DNA of 64,000 nt from Austwickia chelonae. GTDB lineage: Bacteria > Actinomycetota > Actinomycetes > Actinomycetales > Dermatophilaceae. The notes beneath the pieces were generated by a model. That model made no database searches. It was not told the DNA's origin and was given only the letters and a program-made list of their open reading frames with translations. The stretch covers positions 1,302,001-1,366,000 of the forward strand of contig NZ_CP031447.1 of assembly GCF_003391095.1 (NCBI RefSeq), given 5' to 3'. Below are positions 9,797 through 18,748 of the stretch, one piece after another. Each line of letters opens with the position of its first letter. Positions within the stretch are counted from its first letter, which is position 1. A program made the translations under genes and the position numbers.

Positions 9797-10747
9797 TCAG
9801 TCGTCGAGCGGGCGGTCCCGGCGGGGATCTTCCTGCACGGTCACCGAAATAGCGGCGACCTCGGCCGGTCCGGGGACCTCAGTGCCGGGACACATGACTG
9901 CTGCAGTGCCGAAGGCGACGGCGGTGGCGAGTGCGTCCGCCGCTCCCCGTCCGCAGACGAGCCCGGAGAGGTAGCCGGCCAGTGCACAATCGCCCGCGCC
10001 GACGGTGGACAACGGGTGCGGGGCAGTCGCATATGCGTAGTGCACCTGTCGTGCGTCGACCAGGAGTGCGCCGTCTCGTCCCAGTGAGACGAGTACTCGG
10101 CCGACATCTCGGTGGACGAGCTCACGAGCGGCCTCGATGACAGCACCGACGGTGGGTAGATCAGCACCTACCAGCTCGGCGAGCTCGGCCCGGTTGGGTT
10201 TGACCAGATCCGGTGATGCCTCGATCACCTGGTGCAGAGGAGTTCCTGAGGTATCGACGGCGACCTGCACGCCCCGGGATCTTGCCTGCTCGGTGAGTTC
10301 GGCATAGATGGAGTCGGGCATTCCTGGCGGGAGGCTCCCGCACCCGGCCACCCATGTGGTCGAGGCGGTGCAAGCCTCCAGTACTGCGTCCATGAACGAT
10401 CGGACGGCTCGACGATCGTACCGAGGGCCGGTTTCGTTCACCTTCGTGGTGGTGCCATCTCCCTCGACGACGGCGATATTGGTGCGGACCTCGCCCTCGG
10501 ACGGCAGCGTGATCAGCTCGACAGCGGACTCCTGCAGGAGATCGCGCATGAGCCGACCTGATTCTCCGCCCAAGGGGAGCGCTGCCCTGTTCGACATCCC
10601 GTGCTTGGCCAGGGCCCGGGAGACATTGACGCCTTTACCTCCGGCGTCGACCCGGGTGAAGGCAGCGCGATGCACCGCACCTGGTCGGAGAGCGTCGACG
10701 GTGACGGTCCGGTCGATACTGGGATTGGGCGTGACCGTGAGGATCAT
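9797..10747 (-). CDS. fruK: 1-phosphofructokinase
   Basis: A 316-residue PfkB-family kinase that converts fructose-1-phosphate to fructose-1,6-bisphosphate, the step after FruA. Visible are the substrate motif TPNPSIDRT near the N-terminus, GGKGVNVSRAL (PfkB signature 1) and STVGAGDCALAG (signature 2) with the catalytic Asp253. I start at ATG 10747, where homology begins (MILTVTPNP). The open frame extends 53 codons further upstream but with no family similarity, and it runs into the divergent promoter region. No clear ribosome site is visible. It is the first gene of the fructose operon and is divergent from the GNAT/acyl-CoA synthetase gene. Confidence 0.92.
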   Translation of the reverse strand: MILTVTPNPSIDRTVTVDALRPGAVHRAAFTRVDAGGKGVNVSRALAKHGMSNRAALPLGGESGRLMRDLLQESAVELITLPSEGEVRTNIAVVEGDGTTTKVNETGPRYDRRAVRSFMDAVLEACTASTTWVAGCGSLPPGMPDSIYAELTEQARSRGVQVAVDTSGTPLHQVIEASPDLVKPNRAELAELVGADLPTVGAVIEAARELVHRDVGRVLVSLGRDGALLVDARQVHYAYATAPHPLSTVGAGDCALAGYLSGLVCGRGAADALATAVAFGTAAVMCPGTEVPGPAEVAAISVTVQEDPRRDRPLDD

Positions 10748-10932
10748 CGTTCGGCCAGACGCGGTACAAGTGGTGGCATCGTCGGTTCCGCTCGTGTCGA
10801 CTGAAAAGGGACACCAGTCCAAGGTCGCAGTGACTTTAGCGGACTCGAGCGGGAGGATGGGGGCCGTTGGTCTTGACGAGCCCATACCGGCAGGTCGTTG
10901 ACCCATCCGTCCGGGGCGGGAAGGATGACGTC

Positions 10933-13635
10933 ATGGCAGACTCCGAAGCCTTTCAGAGCCTTGACGGGCTCCCTCCCGGGTATCCCGGGGACTGGGAGGC
11001 CGACGTGGTCTTGCGCAACGGGTCGATCGCGCACATCCGTCCGATCCTCCCCAGTGACGGCGAGGGCATCCGAGCCTTCCACGCCGGGCAATCCGAGGAA
11101 TCGATCTACCTGCGTTTCTTCGCGCCGCTGAAGGAACTTCCGGACAAGGACGTCCACCGGTTCACCCATGTCGACTACGACGCGCGAGCCGCACTGGTGG
11201 TCACCGTTCGGGGAATGATCATCGGCATCGGACGTTACGACCGCCTGGCCGACGGGCACACGGCGGAGGTCGCTTTCAATATCGCCGACGTCTACCAGGG
11301 AAAAGGCGTCGGATCGGTGCTCCTCGAACATCTGGCTGTCGCAGCACAAGAACGTGGAATCACTCGATTCGTCGCCGACGTCCTACCCCAGAACCGCAAG
11401 ATGATGAAGGTCTTCGTCGACGCCGGGTACGAGGTCAGCCACCATTTCGACGACGGGGTCATCGCGGTGGAATTCACTGTGGAACCCACGGCTCGTTCTG
11501 CCGCGGTCAGCCTGGCTCGTGAACACCGTGCTGAAGCAGAGAGCATGTCCGACGTCCTGTGTCCACGTTCGGTGGCGATCGTCGGGGTGAGCCGTCGGCC
11601 CGACGCTCCGGGAAGCTTGGTGCTGGACAACATCCTTGACGGCGGCTTCACCGGACAGATCCATATCGTCAACAGCGAGACCGATCACGTCCGGGGCCTG
11701 CCCGCCTACGACCGGGTCAGCGATATCACCGGTGAGGTCGACCTGGCGGTGGTGGCTGTTCCTGCGGAGAAGGTCTCTGCAGTCGTCGCGGACTGCGCGA
11801 CCAAAGGTGTCAAGGCATTGGTGGTGCTCTCCTCGGGATTCGCTGAGTCCGGACCCGAGGGGCAGGCGCGACAGGCGGAGTTGTTGCTGACTGCGCGCGC
11901 GGCAGGAATGCGCGTCCTCGGCCCCTTGTCCTTCGGCTTGGTGAACAATCACCCCGAGGTGTTGCTGAACGCCACGATCGGTCGGCATCCTCCGCGGGTG
12001 GGCTCGCTGGGTCTGTTCAGCCAGTCGGGTGGATTGGCCGTCGGGCTGACGGCCTCGGCTGCGGAACGGGGGCTGGGGCTGTCGACGATGGTGTCCTCGG
12101 GCAACCGCGTCGACATCTCCGGTAACGACATGATGCAGTACTGGATCGACGACGAGTCCACATCCGTGGTCGGCATGTATCTCGAATCGATCGGTAATCC
12201 GCGTAAGTTCAGCAGGATCGCCCGCCAGCTGTCCTTGCGTAAGCCGGTTGTCGTCGTGAAGTCGGACACCGCACGCAATGTGCCGCCCGGTCATCGGGCG
12301 CGGGCACCCAAGGTCTCTCCTTCGGCTTTCGATGCTCTGCTGACCCAGGCCGGAGTGATCCGAGCACGCACCGTGCACGCGATGATGGACATCGCCGAGT
12401 TGGTCGCGCACCAGCCTCTTCCCCGCGGGGGGCGGGTGGGCGTCGTGGGCAATTCTGATGGCTTGAACCAGATCATGGTCGAGGCTGCCCGTTCCCGTGG
12501 TCTGCGCGTTCTGGGGGAGCCCCTGCGGGTGCCCTTGGGGGGGACTGTGCGGGACGTCAGAGCGGCTATGGAAGAAGCTTTCGGTGACGAGGGGACCGAC
12601 AGCGTCGTCGTTGCTTTCATCCCACCCATGCAAGCTTCCGACGAGGTCATCGCCACTACTGTGGCCCATGCTGCTTGGGGTCATGAAAAACCTTGCGTGG
12701 CAGCTTTTTTCGGGATGAGGGATGTCTCTGAGGATCTCCGTAAAGCCAGCGAACCCCGCCCTGGGAACCACGAAGGACGACGTCGGATCATCCCGGTGTA
12801 CCGCACCCCCCTCGACGGGATCGAAGCGCTGGCCGCAGCGACTCGCTACGCCCAATGGCTGCGATCCGACCACGGCGAACACCTCCGACCGTCAGGAATC
12901 GACCGAACCAGCGCGCACCACCTCGTCGAACGAACTCTGACCACCGCCCGAGAAGGGCGGCTCCTCGACGAGGACGAAACCAGAGAACTGCTGTCCGCCT
13001 ACGGAATCGACTCCTGGGAATCCATCCCGTGCGCGGATGCCGAGGAAGCAGTGGCCGCAGCACAACGCCTGGGATACCCGGTGGTCCTGCGTTCGCTCGC
13101 CGAAGGAATCCGTACGCTGCCCGGAGCAGGTGGAGTCCGCGCAGACCTACGTTCCCCCGAAGCCGTCCGGACCGCGCACCGCGGACTCTCCGAATGGCTG
13201 GCCGACCTGAACGACCCACAACTGGCAGTACAGCGGATGGCCCCTGCCGGGATGGCCACGGTGATCCGCTCCCACGAAGACCCGCTGTTCGGCCCCGTCG
13301 TGAGTTTCGGGGTCGCCGGAGCACCCGCGGACGTCCTGGGAGACCTGACCCACCGCATCCCACCCCTGACCGAGGTCGACCTCCACGAACTGGTCGAAAC
13401 CCTCCGAGCAGCCCCGCTGCTGAGCGGCGGGCACGGCAGACCCCCTGTCGATCGGGCCCATCTCTACGAACTGCTGTCACGGGCGGCTGCGCTCGCGGAG
13501 GACATCCCCGAGATCGACTCCTTGGAACTGAACCCGGTGATGGCTCACACCGGTGGTGCAGAAGTGCTCGGAGCCAGGATCAAGGTGGCTCCAGCACCGC
13601 GCCGTCAGGACATGGGACGGCGTGCGCTGCCCTGA
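10933..13635 (+). CDS. GNAT acetyltransferase fused to an NDP-forming acyl-CoA synthetase-like protein
   Basis: A 900-residue fusion. Residues about 20-190 are a GNAT acetyltransferase (acetyl-CoA loop VYQGKGVGSVLLEHL). About 205-340 is a CoA-binding Rossmann domain (SVAIVGVSRRP). This is followed by succinyl-CoA-ligase-like domains with FSQSGGLAVG near 362, then an ATP-grasp domain (about 670-890, ending ELNPVMAH). Relatives of the Pat/PatZ group acetylate protein lysines such as that of acetyl-CoA synthetase; that role is inferred. The usual SHTG phosphohistidine motif is not recognisable; its expected place, near residue 454, reads GHRARAPKVSPSAFDALL. ATG 10933 has GGGAAGGA 8 bases upstream. 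The promoter region is shared with divergent fruK. Confidence 0.85.
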   Translation: MADSEAFQSLDGLPPGYPGDWEADVVLRNGSIAHIRPILPSDGEGIRAFHAGQSEESIYLRFFAPLKELPDKDVHRFTHVDYDARAALVVTVRGMIIGIGRYDRLADGHTAEVAFNIADVYQGKGVGSVLLEHLAVAAQERGITRFVADVLPQNRKMMKVFVDAGYEVSHHFDDGVIAVEFTVEPTARSAAVSLAREHRAEAESMSDVLCPRSVAIVGVSRRPDAPGSLVLDNILDGGFTGQIHIVNSETDHVRGLPAYDRVSDITGEVDLAVVAVPAEKVSAVVADCATKGVKALVVLSSGFAESGPEGQARQAELLLTARAAGMRVLGPLSFGLVNNHPEVLLNATIGRHPPRVGSLGLFSQSGGLAVGLTASAAERGLGLSTMVSSGNRVDISGNDMMQYWIDDESTSVVGMYLESIGNPRKFSRIARQLSLRKPVVVVKSDTARNVPPGHRARAPKVSPSAFDALLTQAGVIRARTVHAMMDIAELVAHQPLPRGGRVGVVGNSDGLNQIMVEAARSRGLRVLGEPLRVPLGGTVRDVRAAMEEAFGDEGTDSVVVAFIPPMQASDEVIATTVAHAAWGHEKPCVAAFFGMRDVSEDLRKASEPRPGNHEGRRRIIPVYRTPLDGIEALAAATRYAQWLRSDHGEHLRPSGIDRTSAHHLVERTLTTAREGRLLDEDETRELLSAYGIDSWESIPCADAEEAVAAAQRLGYPVVLRSLAEGIRTLPGAGGVRADLRSPEAVRTAHRGLSEWLADLNDPQLAVQRMAPAGMATVIRSHEDPLFGPVVSFGVAGAPADVLGDLTHRIPPLTEVDLHELVETLRAAPLLSGGHGRPPVDRAHLYELLSRAAALAEDIPEIDSLELNPVMAHTGGAEVLGARIKVAPAPRRQDMGRRALP

Positions 13636-13652
13636 TGCGTCAAGATGTCTTC

Positions 13653-14246
13653 ATGAACAACCCTGGGCGCCCTGCGGACAAGATGTCCCTCCCCGCGGAA
13701 CTCCACCGTGGGATCGAGGAGGCTGGATATCATCCGGCTCTGGTCGGTGACGTCGTGGCCACGGCTGTAGCCGGTGACCCCGTCGTGGCCCATCTGGTGC
13801 ATCAGGAGACCACCTTCGACCACGACGCGGTACGCCGCCACGTGACGGTGCTCGTCCTGACTCCCACGAGGCTGGTGGTCGCCCACGCCGACGAACACGG
13901 CGGCGAGGAGGTCCCGGTTCCGACGGTGACGGCCACGACGGAGTCGGTTCCGTTGGCCGGAGTCCGGGGCGTGATGCTGACCCATGTGGTCTCCGATCCG
14001 GCCCACTATCACCCCGGGAAGCTCGGCCACGAGGTCACCGTCACCATCGGCTGGGGTTCGGTCAGCAGGCTGGACATCCTGCCCGCCACCTGTGGCGACC
14101 CCAATTGCGATGCCGATCACGGTTATGAGGGGACCTTGACCGCCGACGACATCAGCCTGCGGATCAGTGCCGTTGCTGACGGCGAGTCCAAACTTCGAGA
14201 GGCCATGGCTTTCGCGCACGCCTTGCAAGCGGCGACTGCACGCTGA
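13653..14246 (+). CDS. DUF5998 family protein, function unknown
   Basis: A protein of about 197 residues matching the actinobacterial DUF5998 family, whose function is unknown. It has the pattern LPAELHRGIEEAGYHPALVGDVV near the start, a beta-rich middle with LTPTRLVVAHADEH, and two closely spaced cysteines in the CGDPNCDADHGYEG segment that could bind a metal. There is no signal peptide or membrane segment. Start choice is uncertain: ATGs at 13635, 13653 and 13683 are all in frame and none has a good ribosome site; homology begins near 13683. It ends 1 base before the phosphodiesterase-like gene, so the two form an operon. The neighbourhood DUF5998, phosphodiesterase, thymidine kinase, SepH is common in actinobacteria. 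Confidence 0.75.
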   Translation: MNNPGRPADKMSLPAELHRGIEEAGYHPALVGDVVATAVAGDPVVAHLVHQETTFDHDAVRRHVTVLVLTPTRLVVAHADEHGGEEVPVPTVTATTESVPLAGVRGVMLTHVVSDPAHYHPGKLGHEVTVTIGWGSVSRLDILPATCGDPNCDADHGYEGTLTADDISLRISAVADGESKLREAMAFAHALQAATAR

Positions 14247-14247
14247 C

Positions 14248-15450
14248 GTGAGTACACCCTCCACACCGATCGATCCATCTCAGCCCGGCACCGGCCTCGA
14301 TGACGGCCTCGAGATGCCCCGTTACGACTCCGGTGGACTGGCCGGCGTCCTGCCCGCAGTAGCACAGGCTCTGAGCGCAGCGATCCTGCCCGGCCGCACC
14401 GTCTTGGAACTTCCTGAGGCCCGACGGGCCGTCGTGGTCCTCGTCGATGGGCTGGGCTGGGAGCTGCTGCGTCGACGCAGCGGGCATGCACCTTTCCTGC
14501 GGTCGATGATGTCTTCGGGCAGGAGGCTGACGGCAGGTTTCCCGACGACCACGGCGACCAGCATGGGCACCTTCGGGACCGGGCTGCCGCCGGGCAGCCA
14601 CGGACTGGTCGGCTACGAGGTCCTCGTCCCGGAGACGGACAATCTCGTCAACGAACTGAGTTGGGAGAACGGCCCGGAACCTGAGCTCTGGCAGCCGGAG
14701 GAGACGGTCTTCCAACGAATCTCTGCCGCAGGGGTTCCGGTCACGATGGTTGCTCCGGCGCATTTCCGGGGCTCAGGTCTGACCCGGGCGGCATTGCGGG
14801 GAGCACGCGCGGTCGCAGCGAACCGGACCGAGGAGCGCATACCCGCCGTATTGGCGGCGCTGCGACGACAACCGAGGGGCCTCGTGTACCTCTATTGGGG
14901 CGAGGTCGACAAGATCGGGCACGGACACGGATGCGACAGCCACGAATGGGGGCTCGCCGTCGAGGAGGTCGACTCGACGTTGCGTAGGCTGGCTGCGGCC
15001 TTACCCGCAGACACTCTTCTGGCAGTCACTGCGGATCACGGCATGGTGGACATCCCCTTCGAGGACCGGGTCGACTTGGCACACACTCCCGAACTTGCTG
15101 CCGGAGTACGTCATCTGGGTGGAGAAGCTCGGGCCCCCCAGGTGTACGTTGAACAGGGGAGCCTTCCCGATGTCCTGGCGTCCTGGCAGTCCTGCCTAGC
15201 AGGTCGGGCGGCCGTCCGCACCAAAGAACAAGCGATCGACGAGGGATGGTTCGGCTCGGGGGAAGGCGCGGCAGGACGGCGCTCGGAAGTGGCTCGTCGG
15301 ATCGGAGACATCGTGGTCTCCTGCGGGCAGGGCGTCGCCGTCGAGGACGGCCGTCGATGGCCGCGTCTGCTCGGATTGCACGGGGCATTGACCTCGGACG
15401 AGATCGCTGTTCCATTGCTCGTGCGTGCGCCAGGAGGTCACCGTGGCTGA
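14248..15450 (+). CDS. Alkaline phosphatase superfamily protein (nucleotide pyrophosphatase/phosphodiesterase type)
   Basis: A 400-residue metal-dependent phosphohydrolase of the type I phosphodiesterase/nucleotide pyrophosphatase group. The first metal aspartate is in VVVLVDGLGWELL, the nucleophile threonine in FPTTTATSMGTFGTG (about residue 100), and further metal ligands in HEWGLAVEEVD and TADHGMVDIP (about residue 262). No signal peptide is evident, so it is probably cytosolic. The GTG start at 14248 lies 1 base after the DUF5998 stop; an ATG at 14314 is an alternative that keeps the whole domain. Its substrate is unknown. It overlaps the thymidine kinase gene by 8 bases. Confidence 0.82.
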   Translation: MSTPSTPIDPSQPGTGLDDGLEMPRYDSGGLAGVLPAVAQALSAAILPGRTVLELPEARRAVVVLVDGLGWELLRRRSGHAPFLRSMMSSGRRLTAGFPTTTATSMGTFGTGLPPGSHGLVGYEVLVPETDNLVNELSWENGPEPELWQPEETVFQRISAAGVPVTMVAPAHFRGSGLTRAALRGARAVAANRTEERIPAVLAALRRQPRGLVYLYWGEVDKIGHGHGCDSHEWGLAVEEVDSTLRRLAAALPADTLLAVTADHGMVDIPFEDRVDLAHTPELAAGVRHLGGEARAPQVYVEQGSLPDVLASWQSCLAGRAAVRTKEQAIDEGWFGSGEGAAGRRSEVARRIGDIVVSCGQGVAVEDGRRWPRLLGLHGALTSDEIAVPLLVRAPGGHRG

Positions 15451-16174
15451 GTTGGTCTTCTTCTCCGGAACGATGGATTGCGGGAAGTCGACCCTGGCGC
15501 TGCAGCTCGATTACACCCATCGGTCACGCTCGCGGTCGGGCATCGTGTTCACCAAGCTCGACCGGGCCGGCGAGCAGGTGCTCTCTTCGCGCCTGGGGCT
15601 GGTGTGCCCTGCAGTGGAGGTCCAGGACGATCTTGACTTCTGGCACGCGGTGAGCCGGGCGAGCAGAGAGGGCCGGATCGACTATCTGGTCTGTGACGAG
15701 GCCCAGTTCTATTCACCGGAGCAGATCGATCAGCTGGCTCGGGTGGTCGACGAACTCGACGTCGATGTCTTCGCCTTCGGGATCACCGCAGACTTCCGCG
15801 CGCAGCTTTTCCCGGGGAGCAAGCGACTCATCGAACTGGCTGACCGGGTAGAGGTACTCCAGGTGCAGGCGCTGTGCTGGTGCGGTCGTCGAGCCACTCA
15901 CAATGCGCGGGTGCTCGACGGTGAGATGGTGGTTGAGGGCGAGCAGGTGGTGGTCGGTGACACCGACCGGGATCACGGGCCACACGAGGTCGAGTACGAG
16001 GTGCTCTGTCGCAGGCATTTCATGCGGAGGATGACCTCGAAAGTTGCTCGGCGAATCGCTCCGTCTCCAGAGCTGCTGCCTTTTGACCTGGATGCTTGTC
16101 CGGCCCCTCGTCGGTCATCGTCGGAGGCCGGACAAACAGGCGGAATCAGTCCTTCGACTTGCTGCCGAACATGA
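15443..16174 (+). CDS. tdk: Thymidine kinase (type II)
   Basis: A 243-residue kinase that phosphorylates thymidine for dTMP salvage. It has the P-loop SGTMDCGKST (residues 8-17), the DEAQ lid motif with catalytic Glu86 (YLVCDEAQFYS) and a zinc-binding group built from CWCGRRA and a later cysteine in LCRRHF. GTG 15443 is preceded by AGGAGG with a 5-base gap, which decides the start over an in-frame ATG at 15425. It overlaps the upstream phosphodiesterase by 8 bases. Its 3' end overlaps the end of convergent sepH by 29 bases. The last 35 residues (rich in Ser, Pro and Gly) lie beyond the conserved domain. Confidence 0.93.
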   Translation: MAELVFFSGTMDCGKSTLALQLDYTHRSRSRSGIVFTKLDRAGEQVLSSRLGLVCPAVEVQDDLDFWHAVSRASREGRIDYLVCDEAQFYSPEQIDQLARVVDELDVDVFAFGITADFRAQLFPGSKRLIELADRVEVLQVQALCWCGRRATHNARVLDGEMVVEGEQVVVGDTDRDHGPHEVEYEVLCRRHFMRRMTSKVARRIAPSPELLPFDLDACPAPRRSSSEAGQTGGISPSTCCRT

Positions 16175-17468
16175 CGTCATCCCAGCTCGGCACGCTGGCG
16201 CGCCCTTTAGCGCGGGTTCTGCTCGCACGACGACTGGCTCGAGTCTCCGGCTCTGCTCTGTCCTCCGCCGCACTGCTCTCGGGCTCGACGGCAACCGGGG
16301 CGCTCTCCTCGTGGGCGGTGCGGCGGCGCCGACTGGCTCTGCCGGACGGCGCGGAGAGGGCTCCGGCAGCCTCAGCGCCCGCTGATACCCCTCCGAGGTC
16401 CTGAACGGCCACGGGGGATCGCGTCGTACTTCCTCGCCGGGTGCGCGGTGCTGCGACCTTGGTATGGCGTCGAACGGGTTTCGTGGCCTGCTTGGCTGCT
16501 TCGGCCGCAACGGGCTCAGGAAGACCGTCTGCACCGTCTGGGTCGGGGTCGGAGTGCGCGCCAGGTGGGAGGCCCATGACGTCCGGGTCGTAGTCGATGG
16601 GCGTCAGCGCTGAACCTTCAGGGCCAGCAGGATCCTCCACCGGTGGCACCGAGGTCGGCGAAGCGTCGGTGGAAGCCGGCGCGACCTCGACCCGGTGGGT
16701 GCGTCGGGTGAATCCTCCTCGGCGGTGCCGGGCCGCGGATTGGTTGCGGACGGAGTCAGCTAGGTCGAAATGTTCTTCAGACTCAGGGGGATCGACCTCG
16801 TGATCTTCGTCCGACAGCGGCTGTCCTTCGTCCTCGGGCGGGCGGGAACGGACCTGTGAGGGAGCGACCGGCAGCGGCTGGGTCGTGGGGACCCGGTCGA
16901 TGCCGTCGTCCCCGGAGAGCCAGAGTGCTTCGTCGTCGAGGGCCTGCACGGTGACCGTCTGGCGAGAGAAGGCCCAACTGGCCTGTCTGGCGCGACCACC
17001 GGCGAGGAAAGCAACGACGACGGTCCACTGCCCGTCCTCGGTGCGCCATGAGTCCCAGGTGACACTCTCCGCGGGGACCCCTCGGGCGGAGAGACGCTCG
17101 TCGACCCGTTCGGCCAGGGTGGCTCCATGGTCGCCGTACCGTCCTCTAAGGCGGGCTCGTCCTGCGGTCGTAGCGATGTGTTCCCGTTCGGCCAGGATCG
17201 GGCCGTCGTAACGGTGAACCTTCTCCACGGTCCAGCCTGCGCGGACCGCGGCTTCTTCGGCTGTTGCCCCGGCGCGGATCATGGCCTGGACTTCGCGCGG
17301 CCCCAGAGGTGGTGCCTCGCGGGGTGGAAGTGATTCGATCCGTGGCTCACGCCGGGCAGCCTGCCGGACCGCGTCGTCGAGTCGCAGTCGGAACTCGGCG
17401 CCGGAGTCGTCGACGAGGAGGAGATGTTCGCCGTCCTCGTGAACTCCGATCAGGTGCAGGTCCTGCAT
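16146..17468 (-). CDS. sepH: Septation protein SepH (DUF3071)
   Basis: A 440-residue homologue of SepH, an actinobacterial protein that binds FtsZ and promotes Z-ring assembly. The N-terminal DUF3071 domain (about 1-175) starts MQDLHLIGVHEDGEHLLL and includes the helix-turn-helix stretch RAGATAEEAAVRAGW. A long disordered middle, rich in Pro, Glu, Arg and Ala, leads to the conserved C-terminal tail SVPSWDDVMFGSKSKD. AGAGG lies 6 bases before the ATG. The gene is convergent with tdk, with 29 bases of overlap, and divergent from the ferrochelatase gene. This is one of two sets of likely cell-division or cell-shape genes in the window, the other being the coiled-coil pair at 40-43 kb. Confidence 0.9.
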   Translation of the reverse strand: MQDLHLIGVHEDGEHLLLVDDSGAEFRLRLDDAVRQAARREPRIESLPPREAPPLGPREVQAMIRAGATAEEAAVRAGWTVEKVHRYDGPILAEREHIATTAGRARLRGRYGDHGATLAERVDERLSARGVPAESVTWDSWRTEDGQWTVVVAFLAGGRARQASWAFSRQTVTVQALDDEALWLSGDDGIDRVPTTQPLPVAPSQVRSRPPEDEGQPLSDEDHEVDPPESEEHFDLADSVRNQSAARHRRGGFTRRTHRVEVAPASTDASPTSVPPVEDPAGPEGSALTPIDYDPDVMGLPPGAHSDPDPDGADGLPEPVAAEAAKQATKPVRRHTKVAAPRTRRGSTTRSPVAVQDLGGVSAGAEAAGALSAPSGRASRRRRTAHEESAPVAVEPESSAAEDRAEPETRASRRASRTRAKGRASVPSWDDVMFGSKSKD

Positions 17469-17586
17469 GGTCGCCTCTCAGCAAGGGGTGGTTGCACGCC
17501 TGACTCTGCCACGCTAGTTCGTCCGGTGGTAACGGGCACGCCGGGCCAGGCGCTCCCGCCCCGGTCCGGACGGGGCGTGACGGAGC

Positions 17587-17617
17587 TTGCGTCATTGTCG
17601 GTGGACTCCGGTACGGT
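17587..17617 (+). promoter_or_regulatory. Candidate promoter of the ferrochelatase gene
   Basis: TTGCGT at 17587 and TACGGT at 17612, 19 bases apart, fit a sigma-A-type promoter whose -10 follows TANNNT. The start codon of the ferrochelatase is about 37 bases downstream of the -10. Judged by eye only. Confidence 0.35.
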
Positions 17618-17654
17618 GAAAGCGTTCCACAGGTAGCTCCGTGCCAGGAGATTC

Positions 17655-18746
17655 ATGTCAGTCGATGCGCTCTCTCCCTACGACGCCGTCCTGCTCCATA
17701 GCTTCGGCGGTCCTGAAACGCCGGAGGAGGTCCTTCCGTTCCTGGAACGGGTGACCGGTGGGCGGGGGATTCCGCGTGCTCGGCTCGAAGAAGTTGGTCG
17801 ACACTACTTCGAGTTCGGGGGGCGAAGCCCCATCAACGATGAGAATCGCGCCCTGATCTCGGCATTGGAGACAGAACTGTCCCGTCGGGGAACGCCTCGC
17901 CCGGTCTTGTGGGGGAATCGTTTCGCAGCGCCTTTCACCTCGGAGGCCTTGGGCAGAGCACGGGAGATCGGGGTGCAACGGCTGGTCGCGGTCACCACGA
18001 GTGCGTTCCCGTCGTATTCCGGATGCAGAGCCTATCGCGAGGATCTGGACCAGGCCCTGTCCGAGAACGGTTCCGTCGGCGTGATCGAGGGGATCCATGT
18101 CGACCGTATGCACCCGTATGCGATGCGAGAGGGCTTCGTCGGGACGAATGCGCGGTTGGTGTGCACTGCGCTGGAAGAGCTGATCTCCTCGGAGGGGCTC
18201 AGGACTGAGCAGGTGCGTCTGCTCTTCGTCACCCACTCGCTGCCGGTGACACAGAACGACACCTCTGGGCCTGAGCCTGGCGGCGCCTACCTGCGCTGGC
18301 ACGAGGAGGTCTGTGCACAGGTGGCTCAGTCGGTGGAGAGACGCAGGGGAGAGTGCGCGGACTTCGAGCTCGTCTTCTGTTCTCGCTCCGGCCCGCCGAC
18401 TCAGGCATGGTTGGAGCCGGACGTGGAGGATCGGATCCGGGAGTTGGCCGCTGGCCCGGTTCGTGGGGTGGTGGTGGCTCCGGTCGGCTTCACCGCTGAT
18501 CACATGGAGGTCGTCTACGATCTCGATGTCGTGGCGGCAGCCGCTGCTCGTGAAGCGGGATTGGCATTCTCCCGGGTTCCCACTGTCCGCCAGGACAGCG
18601 AATTCGTCAGCTGCCTGGTGGATCTGTTGTTCGAGCGGGCGTCCCAGGCCAGAGAGTGCATTGTAGAGCCCTGTGACGCCGCCGCTTTCACGGAGGAGTC
18701 GGTCTGCTGCCGACCCGGATGCTGCCCGAACCCCCGAGGAGTTTGA
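17655..18746 (+). CDS. hemH: Ferrochelatase (coproporphyrin ferrochelatase type)
   Basis: A 363-residue chelatase that inserts iron into a porphyrin in haem synthesis. In actinobacteria the substrate is coproporphyrin III (family knowledge). It starts with LLHSFGGPETPEEVLPFL, and has the TSAFPSYSGCRAYRED active-site region and GFTADHMEVVYDLD, which holds the conserved acidic proton-shuttle region. The C-terminus has several cysteines (CIVEPC and a CCRPGCC cluster), fitting the [2Fe-2S] cluster of actinobacterial enzymes. The start is ATG 17655, with only AGGAG at 17646-17650 nearby (4-base gap). The next gene begins 2 bases after its stop. Confidence 0.92.
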   Translation: MSVDALSPYDAVLLHSFGGPETPEEVLPFLERVTGGRGIPRARLEEVGRHYFEFGGRSPINDENRALISALETELSRRGTPRPVLWGNRFAAPFTSEALGRAREIGVQRLVAVTTSAFPSYSGCRAYREDLDQALSENGSVGVIEGIHVDRMHPYAMREGFVGTNARLVCTALEELISSEGLRTEQVRLLFVTHSLPVTQNDTSGPEPGGAYLRWHEEVCAQVAQSVERRRGECADFELVFCSRSGPPTQAWLEPDVEDRIRELAAGPVRGVVVAPVGFTADHMEVVYDLDVVAAAAAREAGLAFSRVPTVRQDSEFVSCLVDLLFERASQARECIVEPCDAAAFTEESVCCRPGCCPNPRGV

Positions 18747-18748
18747 TC

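Noticed and set aside
12855-13634. Upstream extension of the DUF5998 frame.
   Set aside because: It lies inside the acyl-CoA synthetase gene in another frame and gives Arg/Pro-rich nonsense.
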